Positions 23,025 through 29,165 of a stretch of 29,165 nt of DNA are shown here, one piece after another (position 1 is the first letter of the stretch; every line of letters begins with the position of its first letter). The stretch spans positions 42,224-71,388 of the forward strand of contig LSSL01000294.1 in the NCBI GenBank assembly GCA_001953115.1. Direction: 5' to 3'. The translations under genes were made by a program, and so were the position numbers. The notes under the pieces are model-generated. The model searched no databases. It was not told the origin of the DNA and saw nothing but the letters and a program-made list of their open reading frames with translations. The stretch comes from Smittium mucronatum. Taxonomy: Eukaryota > Kickxellomycota > Harpellomycetes > Harpellales > Legeriomycetaceae.

Positions 23025-25682
23025 ATGAAAGCGATTTATAAACATCCTGAAAACCAATACAAGCCTCCTTTAAAGCCTCAGGTCGACTTATCAACTGGGT
23101 TTAAAATTATAAGTCCCAAACCGGATTCCTTTAACATGGCAGCTGATGTATTTTCTAACACTAATTACATCAACAATCCCAACGAAATCGCCGATATTAG
23201 CTCTATTCAAACAGATCCGACTGCATTTGGTAGCAACTACACTGGAAATCAAATGAACTCTTATGCATTCAATAGCACCAAAAGCAAAAGATTCAAAAGC
23301 AACAATGGGAATGTATCTAAATCGAACAACAACTCCTCATCAAATAATTCAGGCACGGGCACTATTGACATTGCCTTTCTTCTTGATGGTAAATCACCGC
23401 CCCGGCTCAATATCAACAGCGCCAACCAGTCCACCAAACTTCCTTACTCATATGCCACTTTAATCACTTACGCCATACTCCACCACCCTAATAAAAAAAT
23501 GACTTTGAACGAGATTTATTCTTGGTTGATAGAAATGTATCCCCACTTTGAAACTGCTGGGACGGGTTGGAAAAACTCTATCCGACATAATCTTTCCTTA
23601 AACAAGTCCTTTGTAAGAATTCCAAGACCTGTAAATCAGCCTGGAAAGGGCGCATATTGGGCCGTTGATTTAAAAGTTTTAAGCGAATCTATATTCATGA
23701 AAACCAAAAACAGTATCTCTTCGGGAAACAGAAGGAATTCAGAATCCATTATTGAGTCTTTGAGATCGAGTTGGAAATCACAGTTTTCCTCTAATCAGCT
23801 AGGATTCGATATCAAACAAAACAACCAGCACCAGACTCAGATGTATCAAGAAAATGCGGATTTTATGCAGTTTGGATTTGAACAATCCCATGTTGGAAAT
23901 TTGCACCAAAGGTTTGATCCAAGAAAGTATTCTTTGCCTGAGCAAGCAATCTTTGGTGGCTCAAGTTTATCTGCTGTTGAGAGTAATCCAGTATACCAAC
24001 CATCTAATCAATACATACCCGGATTGGAAAACTACCCATGCTTTTCACAAAACAATTTTCAGACATTTGATAATACTCGACCCTCAGACGATATGTTTTT
24101 TCCGTGTTATAATAACCAAGTAGCAGAAAGCAATACCCAGACTCAAAACAACATTATAAATCCCAACCATAATCATGGTTTTATGGATGAGCTTGACTTT
24201 CTGATTTATAACTCTAAGGTTCAACCCTATTCTGGAGGAGATCTATACAACCAAAATGGATCCGAAAATTTCCAATTTTTTAAACCATTGAATCAGAACG
24301 AAAATGTGCATAATAACACAGAAATTTTTCAAAATGTCTTTTTTAATTCTCAAAAACAAGAATCAGAACAAAAACAGGAAAAAGAGGATGAAAATTTAGT
24401 CCAATTCAACGAATTTATGGGGTGCGATAAAGGAGTTAACCATGATTTTATTCCCCAGAAACGAACAATTGATGAGATAGAGCCGGCAAATATCGACAAT
24501 CAACTACTTTCCTTAATAAATGAGACCCAGAATACTGTCCAAGGTGACCTATTTAACTCAACAACGCAGTTTAACAGCGATCTATCCAATGTCGATTTTG
24601 GAAAAATAGAAGGGTTCGGAATAGAAGAGGGGATAGATCTTAATTCTACAAGTGAATTCAAGGAAACAGAATTGATGGATACGTTTGTTATGTCTATAAT
24701 GAATGATATGCAACTAGACATTAACGGAAATAACAAGAATCCCGGTGTTCTGGAATCTGAATTCTTCAAGCCTAACAGCTCTGGACTAGACTTTCTGCAG
24801 AATAATGGTATTTTAACTGAAAAAGATATGAATTTTGGTGAAAGCTTCATATTCCCAAAGGAAGATTCCCTGAAATACGAACCCAAAAAAAAAGTAAACG
24901 AAGCGTCAGTTCCATCAAATGAATTGGAAGAAAATGTAAAAACTATTAATAGCGTAATGAAAGAGAATAATCCCGACATAGAATCTGACATGGATCCTGG
25001 AAATCAGGACGAAAAAGTTGATAGTAATAACAGAAGCAGTAGCAGTAGCAGTAGTAGAGTTGATTTTTTGAATTCAAGGTCGGAATTTGGATCCTTGCAT
25101 GCTCAATCCCCAAAGCTAAAAGATTCTGAAGGAAACACCAATTGCCCCAAAGACAAAAATGACAGTAGAGAAATAACCAACAATCTTCTTGGTCAGTCTC
25201 CTGAAAATAGGGTTAATAAAATAACGGAAATGCATGAGCTGGACTATAATAAGGGGCTATTTGGGAAATTGCAGAATGAGGGTGACGGAAACATTGATAC
25301 TAAAAGCATAAAAGACTTCCATATCAAAAGTGAGATTTCGAATGAAACCATATTTGGTGAGACTGTAACATATAAAGGTTTGAATTCCGAAAAGCCATTC
25401 TTAGACGGACCATTACCTGATGAAACATACATGTACAACTACGAAAAGAACACTGTAGCAAACCCGATGAGAACATATTCTAAAAGTCTACAGTTACTAG
25501 AGCATGTTGAGGAATCCAAAAACGAGACTTTAGAGCAAACCCCAAGTTCAGAAAAGTCTAGCTGGCTACAGATAGTCGATGATCTAAACTTTCAGGAAAT
25601 TATTCGCAAAAACGATATCGACAATATCCATTTTGATGAACTGAGCACTAAAAGCTCGCCTATTACTAAATTCTCTTTATAA
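23025..25682 (+). CDS. Forkhead-domain transcription factor, 885 aa
   Basis: A DNA-binding winged-helix factor. The forkhead domain spans residues about 138-219. It opens with [15 protein letters not shown], carries the recognition helix [15 protein letters not shown] (182-196), and closes with [10 protein letters not shown]. No FHA domain is apparent, so it resembles Hcm1/Sep1-type more than Fkh1/2 or Fhl1, but the subfamily is uncertain. The rest is long, Asn/Ser/Glu-rich and probably disordered, with acidic C-terminal parts that could activate transcription. Possible CDK sites include SPPR at 124-127, just before the domain, and SPITK near the C terminus. A seven-serine run comes from a microsatellite. 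The open frame extends upstream to a TTG at 22992, but 23025 is the first in-frame ATG after the stop at 22926. No intron is needed. It is convergent with SER1. Confidence 0.93.
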   Translation: MKAIYKHPENQYKPPLKPQVDLSTGFKIISPKPDSFNMAADVFSNTNYINNPNEIADISSIQTDPTAFGSNYTGNQMNSYAFNSTKSKRFKSNNGNVSKSNNNSSSNNSGTGTIDIAFLLDGKSPPRLNINSANQSTKLPYSYATLITYAILHHPNKKMTLNEIYSWLIEMYPHFETAGTGWKNSIRHNLSLNKSFVRIPRPVNQPGKGAYWAVDLKVLSESIFMKTKNSISSGNRRNSESIIESLRSSWKSQFSSNQLGFDIKQNNQHQTQMYQENADFMQFGFEQSHVGNLHQRFDPRKYSLPEQAIFGGSSLSAVESNPVYQPSNQYIPGLENYPCFSQNNFQTFDNTRPSDDMFFPCYNNQVAESNTQTQNNIINPNHNHGFMDELDFLIYNSKVQPYSGGDLYNQNGSENFQFFKPLNQNENVHNNTEIFQNVFFNSQKQESEQKQEKEDENLVQFNEFMGCDKGVNHDFIPQKRTIDEIEPANIDNQLLSLINETQNTVQGDLFNSTTQFNSDLSNVDFGKIEGFGIEEGIDLNSTSEFKETELMDTFVMSIMNDMQLDINGNNKNPGVLESEFFKPNSSGLDFLQNNGILTEKDMNFGESFIFPKEDSLKYEPKKKVNEASVPSNELEENVKTINSVMKENNPDIESDMDPGNQDEKVDSNNRSSSSSSSRVDFLNSRSEFGSLHAQSPKLKDSEGNTNCPKDKNDSREITNNLLGQSPENRVNKITEMHELDYNKGLFGKLQNEGDGNIDTKSIKDFHIKSEISNETIFGETVTYKGLNSEKPFLDGPLPDETYMYNYEKNTVANPMRTYSKSLQLLEHVEESKNETLEQTPSSEKSSWLQIVDDLNFQEIIRKNDIDNIHFDELSTKSSPITKFSL
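25035..25055 (+). repeat. AGC/AGT trinucleotide microsatellite encoding Ser7
   Basis: Seven alternating AGC and AGT codons inside the forkhead gene encode a serine run between Arg residues. Likely length-variable between strains without frame disruption. Confidence 0.85.
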
Positions 25683-26069
25683 AAGAAAGTGTGGAGAGAA
25701 GAGACGGTTCTGGTTTATAATTTAGGACACATTCTTGAGTACTAAAGTTAAAAGGAAGGGAGAAGACTACCTATATTAGGGGCTGTGAATAAATAATTAT
25801 ATTATAATTTAAATTTGTACAGTGTAAAGATGTTAGCTTTTTAATAAATAAAATCAATTTTAATGGTGTGTGAAGAATATATAAATATAACCAGTTTTAA
25901 TGAATGTATGAACAATGTATAAATGCAATCAGTTTTAATGGATGTGTGAAGAATGTATAAATGCAATCAGTTTTAATGGATAAGTGGCAAGAACTGTATA
26001 AAGGTTTAAATATAAAGAGAAAAAGAAAAAGAATGGAGGGGATAAAATTGAGATAAATTTATAAATAAA
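25683..26069. other. Convergent 3' spacer between forkhead gene and SER1
   Basis: This 387-bp spacer holds both 3' UTRs. AATAAA-like hexamers occur near 25842-25850 for the forkhead transcript. The middle is occupied by a 38-bp tandem repeat (25852-26004), followed by a purine-rich tract (26015-26040). No coding frame. Confidence 0.7.
25852..26004. repeat. 38-bp tandem repeat, four copies
   Basis: Copies start at 25852 (37 bp), 25889, 25927 and 25965 (the last slightly longer and diverged). Each contains variants of CAGTTTTAATGGATGTGTGA followed by AGAATGTATAAATGC. Copies 2 and 3 differ at only a few positions and copy 4 decays at its end. The period is not a multiple of three. The array lies between two convergent genes, where it would be transcribed into the 3' UTR of one or both. 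Confidence 0.9.
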
Positions 26070-27266
26070 TCAAGAATTTTCCTGAATGAATTTGGATAAA
26101 AATTCAACAAATAAAGATACTTGGTTGACAGTTATGGCGTTGTAAAAGGAAGCTCGGAAACCACCGGTAGATCTATGGCCTTTGATTTCAAAGAAATTGT
26201 TGTTGGCAGCGTCTTGTAAAAGCTTAGAATCTAGACTAGGATTAGTCAAAGTAAAAACGCAGTTTAACCTGCTACGGTATCTCTTATCAATAGAATTATT
26301 CAAAAACTGGGGGTTGCTATCTATAAGGTTGTAGAAAAGAGAGGATTTTTGAACACTTAAACGATTCATTTCATCAACACCACCCTTTTGTAAGATGTAT
26401 TTGAATACAAGACCACAGACATAGATGGAGAAAGTGGTTGGAGTGTGGGGCATGAAGCCACCATCAACAAAGTATTTGTAATCCAAAACTGAAGGAAAGC
26501 CAGGCAAAGGGTTTATTTGAGACTGGGCAATAGAGTCACGCTCGACAAGATCTTTTCTGACAACTACGACAGTTAGACCGGAAGGACCCATATTCTTTTG
26601 AGCACCAGCATACACGATACCAAATTTGCTAAAATCTACCTTTCTAGTAAGGGCGTTAGATGATATATCGCAAACAATTGGGACAGAATTATCGAAATGG
26701 GGATATACGGAATCGGATTCAAATTCAAGACCACCGATAGTCTCGTTATCGCAATAATATACATATGCCAAATCCTGGGTTGGGAGGATATCCCAGTCGG
26801 AAACTGGAGGAACGGTAAGGTATTTTCCGGAGGCACTGTCCTGACAATCAACAATGAGATGGGTTTGACCACCCAATCTTTCGCATTCTTTTTTAGCCAG
26901 TTTGGACCAAGAACCAGAAACGATGTAAGCGCACTTGAGAGGATTGCTACTATCGCGTTGCTTTTGGCGGATTACTTTAGAATTGATGAGATTGAGGTAA
27001 ACAGCAGCGAATTCACCAGTACCACCACCCTGCATAAAGAGCACATAATAGTTATCGGGGACGTCATACAGTTTTCTGAAGTCTTCTTCGGCTTCCTTGA
27101 AAACTTTGGTAAAAGATTTAGAACGATGGGACATTTCCATAACGGAAATTCCGGTATTATCGAAATTAAATAGGTCGCGCTGAACAACTGTCAGTACTTC
27201 TTCGGGGATTGAAGAAGGACCAGCAGAAAAGTTGTTGGCTCTAAAATTGGGAGGCTGGTTCTGCAT
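26070..27266 (-). CDS. SER1: Phosphoserine aminotransferase (class V, PLP-dependent)
   Basis: Catalyses 3-phosphohydroxypyruvate + glutamate to O-phosphoserine + 2-oxoglutarate, the second step of serine synthesis, in the cytosol. Family features in order: NFSAGPSSIP at the N terminus, VMEMSHRSK, the cofactor-phosphate loop QGGGTGEFAAV, CDNETIGGLEF, DISSNAL, the PLP-binding Lys224 in AGAQKNMGPSG, and a C-terminal KGHRSTGGFRASFYNA substrate-binding region. Length 398 residues fits eukaryotic homologues such as yeast Ser1 (395). The open frame continues nine codons upstream to a TTG, but the first ATG is at 27264-27266 and the homology begins just after it. No intron is needed. The gene is head-to-head with CIA1 and tail-to-tail with the forkhead gene. 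Confidence 0.96.
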   Translation of the reverse strand: MQNQPPNFRANNFSAGPSSIPEEVLTVVQRDLFNFDNTGISVMEMSHRSKSFTKVFKEAEEDFRKLYDVPDNYYVLFMQGGGTGEFAAVYLNLINSKVIRQKQRDSSNPLKCAYIVSGSWSKLAKKECERLGGQTHLIVDCQDSASGKYLTVPPVSDWDILPTQDLAYVYYCDNETIGGLEFESDSVYPHFDNSVPIVCDISSNALTRKVDFSKFGIVYAGAQKNMGPSGLTVVVVRKDLVERDSIAQSQINPLPGFPSVLDYKYFVDGGFMPHTPTTFSIYVCGLVFKYILQKGGVDEMNRLSVQKSSLFYNLIDSNPQFLNNSIDKRYRSRLNCVFTLTNPSLDSKLLQDAANNNFFEIKGHRSTGGFRASFYNAITVNQVSLFVEFLSKFIQENS

Positions 27267-27549
27267 GATTAAATATTTTTTGTTAATAAACAACTAGGCT
27301 TGTATTCATACGAGTATGTAAAGTCTAATTGAGGATCTTTAAGGATGGCAGCTTTGAGCATTTAAATACTGAATTTTTGGTTTTTATTTAGGCTTTTTAG
27401 ACCCATTCGATCTAGCCCGCTAAATGGCGGCACAAAAATGGTTTGGCTTGCATCTGTACATTCTACTGGCTGATATTCGTCCAACTTTTGCGCTTCGTTA
27501 ATATAATTTGAATTTATGGATTAAAAAGCTTCTATCAGATGAATTTACC

Positions 27550-27614
27550 CCTTTTCATCCAGCCTTTTCTTTTCTTTTCTGTTTCTTGGTTGATTTGCTC
27601 CTTTTCATCCAGCC
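27550..27614. repeat. Exact 15-bp direct repeat 50 bp apart
   Basis: CCTTTTCATCCAGCC occurs at 27550-27564 and again at 27600-27614, with T/C-rich DNA between. The core ATCCAGCC recurs at 28301-28308 within the palindrome region. On the SER1 strand it reads GGCTGGATGAAAAGG, about 285-350 bp upstream of the SER1 start. Two identical spaced copies suggest a binding site or a small duplication. Confidence 0.6.
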
Positions 27615-27836
27615 CATCTTTTTTTGGCTGAATCAATCAGCAGCGAACCCTTTTTTTTACAGGATCATACAATCATTTGTGGATCATTTCTGAGAAACGT
27701 GCTCATATATTTACCCAACAAACCACAGTTAACACTTTAGGTTATTTCGCCACCAATTAATCAAATTTAATTTGAACAGCAAAACCGATTAGACCAATAG
27801 AATGTCTAGACGCATAAGCTTATTCATGTGTAATTA

Positions 27837-27842
27837 TGACTC
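27837..27842 (+). promoter_or_regulatory. TGACTC word, possible Gcn4-type site
   Basis: TGACTC is the core bound by Gcn4-like bZIP factors that control amino-acid synthesis genes in many fungi. It lies about 570 bp upstream of SER1. A six-base match is expected by chance in this length, so this is only a suggestion. Confidence 0.2.
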
Positions 27843-28281
27843 TTATTTTTATTATCCACAAAAAACAATTTTGCACGCTATTTTTTATCCGCACGAGCTT
27901 TTAGTTAAACCATCAATCAATAATTGAAGAATCCATAATCTAGATTAGCCAAATAAAACAATAATTTGCCCTTCGCGTTTCCGTTTCCTCATAATTACCA
28001 CTAGTAATAACTTTCTGTGATCTTTACATTACTACTATCCAGTAGTTTTCGATATTTCCACCTAGTACCTTCTCAATGGTATATGCCAATAAAATTTATT
28101 TAAAAAAATCATTACTTTATTATTTGCCCTTTTCAGATTGGTATTAAAATAGTCATCATTTTTATGTCAATACAGCTAAATTAAAAACCTTGCCCTTACT
28201 AATTGATTTAATTTTTGGATATCATCATATAAACAACTTTAGATATTCTTATTAGGAGCCAATGAATTTTGAGAAAAGAGT

Positions 28282-28305
28282 TGGATTAATGACAGCATTA
28301 ATCCA
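28282..28305. promoter_or_regulatory. 24-bp hyphenated palindrome with TAATCC arms
   Basis: TGGATTAATG (28282-28291) and CATTAATCCA (28296-28305) are perfect inverted copies separated by ACAG. The arms contain GGATTA, the type of core recognised by some homeodomain proteins, so a dimeric regulator site is plausible; a hairpin is the alternative. It lies 310 bp upstream of the CIA1 ATG. Confidence 0.5.
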
Positions 28306-28614
28306 GCCAAGAAGCTTAGAGTTTGAAAACCGAAATCTAAATATAAAAAGGGTGCTCCTGACATGATTTTTTGGCGAATAGAAAAAAACTAAAATGAGCT
28401 AACATCAGATATTAGTATAACTATTGGTGGGGTAAATATTCTGACTGATAATCACCTGTGGTTTCACTAATAATTCGACAGAATTTTATCCTTGAATTTT
28501 GGATAATATTTGGAAATTAACAAGCATAGCATTATGGATACTGTATAAAGTAAAATAGACTGTGATATTGCACATTGGCACTAGCAAATATTCCAAATAT
28601 TCCAACTATTCATA

Positions 28615-29072
28615 ATGCCCGATTTAGTCCAAGTACAGGTCCTAAAAGGTGTTTTTTTTTCTTCTTTAAAACCTTGTTTTCGAGCCGGCAAACTTTTTCA
28701 CTTTGTGAGGTTTACTTAAACACTCAACCCTGTTTATCCTGTTCTGATTTATTTAATTTTTATCCTTTTTGCTTTGCGCAGGTCACGAAGGTCAGGTCTG
28801 GAAAGCAAGATGGAATCCTGCTGGAGATAGAGTCATATCCTGCTCAGGTGACAAGTCAATTCGACTATGGTCTCCCGAGTTTCCCGACTCTTTAATAAAT
28901 AACAACGCCAGCTTGGCTTCCAACTCTCTGAATTGGGTATGTTTGCTCAAACTGGATCACGCTCATAAAAGAGCTGTACGTTCTGTTAGCTTTGAACCTA
29001 CTAAAGGCATCGTTTTTGCTTCTGCTAGCTTTGATGGCACCTGTGGCATCTGGGATCAAAATTACTCTAAAG
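28615..29072 (+). CDS. CIA1: Cia1/CIAO1 WD40 protein, partial (5' two exons)
   Basis: WD40 scaffold of the cytosolic iron-sulfur assembly targeting complex, which hands Fe-S clusters to cytosolic and nuclear apoproteins. Exon 1 (28615-28648) encodes MPDLVQVQVLK plus one base. The intron 28649-28781 (GTGTTT..GCAG) is removed in phase 1, and exon 2 from 28782 continues GHEGQVWKARWNPAG, CSGDKSIRLW (first blade), then WVCLLKLDHAHKRAVRSV and ASASFDGTCGIWD (second blade). This order and wording match the Cia1 family closely. A stop at 29087 would truncate it after two of seven blades, so a second intron from 29073 is proposed. Longer frames starting at 28575 or 28769 lack a proper ATG or read the intron. 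The rest lies beyond the window. Confidence 0.9.
28649..28781 (+). other. CIA1 intron 1
   Basis: Begins GTGTTT and ends TTTGCGCAG after a T-rich tract. Removal joins AAA G with GT CAC, giving the conserved Leu-Lys-Gly-His that opens the first WD repeat. A possible branch site is CTGAT near 28744. Confidence 0.85.
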
Positions 29073-29165
29073 GTTCTTTTAAAAAATAATAATAATTCCT
29101 TTTGCATCATTTATTGAGGTATTTTTGACCCAGTATTTTTATTTATTTAATTTTTTTTTTTTTTT
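29073..29165 (+). other. Probable start of CIA1 intron 2, running to window end
   Basis: The donor would be AAAG|GTTCTT, weaker than the usual GTRNGT, but it is the only GT between the end of the second blade and the stop at 29087. The last 30 bases (TATTTATTTAATTTTT then poly-T) resemble the pyrimidine-rich 3' part of intron 1, so the acceptor probably lies just past the window. The poly-T end may be an assembly break at a homopolymer. Confidence 0.55.

Larger units (their letters stand above)
27267..28614. promoter_or_regulatory. Shared intergenic region between divergent SER1 and CIA1
   Basis: No coding frame is credible here; the 61-codon frame at 27508 starts with TTG and is Phe/Leu-rich translated pyrimidine tract. 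The region must hold both promoters. Visible elements are a pyrimidine-rich zone with an exact 15-bp repeat (27550-27614), a CCAAT box at 27794-27798, a TGACTC word at 27837-27842, a 24-bp hyphenated palindrome (28282-28305), and the near-palindrome CATACGAGTATG at 27309-27320 close to the SER1 start. Confidence 0.6.

Noticed and set aside
24500..24991. 163-codon minus-strand frame inside the forkhead gene
   Set aside because: A shadow of the coding strand: no motif, and fully overlapped by a confident gene.
26697..27173. 158-codon plus-strand frame opposite SER1
   Set aside because: A shadow frame antisense to a strongly recognised enzyme, with no features of its own.
27267..27293. Nine-codon N-terminal extension of SER1
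   Set aside because: Also starts with TTG, and family similarity begins after the ATG at 27264-27266.
28771..28781. GCTTTGCGCAG, identical to the 5' end of U4 snRNA
   Set aside because: Only 11 bases match and the rest of U4 is absent. The word is the acceptor end of CIA1 intron 1.
28575..28895. 106-codon frame over CIA1 exon 1 and intron
   Set aside because: Starts with TTG, reads through a good GTGTTT..GCAG intron and contains translated poly-T. The spliced model gives a clean Cia1 N terminus in another frame.

Overview
The window looks like nuclear DNA from a very A+T-rich fungus. The coding evidence is a forkhead transcription factor (a family confined to animals, fungi and their relatives), a eukaryotic-type phosphoserine aminotransferase, a Cia1/CIAO1 WD40 protein, and short GT..AG introns ending in ATTAG or GCAG. 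Low GC, compact genes and long gene-free AT-rich DNA would suit an early-diverging lineage such as Harpellales (Smittium-like). That placement is an inference from style, not a database match.

Layout. Positions 1-16238 are extremely AT-rich (about 80-85% A+T by eye) with no gene I can defend. This stretch holds two decayed long inverted repeats (2157-2762 and 12237-13651), a few small repeats and palindromes, one GC island (about 903-966), and a zone at about 14.9-16.1 kb with short coding-like fragments on the + strand that could be a dead gene. Positions 16239-18417 carry a four-exon gene, assembled here by reading frame and splice signals, for a 646-residue coiled-coil, basic, Ser/Asn/Lys-rich protein of unknown function. 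Positions 18418-21380 are non-coding and contain the clearest inverted-repeat element (19236-20668, arms about 85% identical). Positions 21380-23024 have higher GC and look like the promoter/5' region of the forkhead gene. They carry six exact (A/G)TAAACA sites, the core bound by forkhead proteins themselves.

Positions 23025-25682 encode an 885-residue forkhead protein without introns. It converges on SER1 (26070-27266, minus strand), and the two 3' ends share a 387-bp spacer with four copies of a 38-bp tandem repeat. SER1 is head-to-head with CIA1 (from 28615, plus strand) across a 1.35-kb spacer holding an exact 15-bp repeat and a 10+10 bp hyphenated palindrome. CIA1 runs off the window after two exons; the window ends in a poly-T tract that is probably the 3' part of its second intron.

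The genes do not form a pathway: cell-cycle-type transcription factor, serine synthesis, cytosolic iron-sulfur assembly, and an unknown nuclear-looking protein. Several tempting open frames begin with TTG rather than ATG; starts here were moved to the first in-frame ATG (forkhead 23025, SER1 27266) or rebuilt through splicing (CIA1 28615). No tRNA, rRNA, CRISPR array or recognisable transposase gene was seen.
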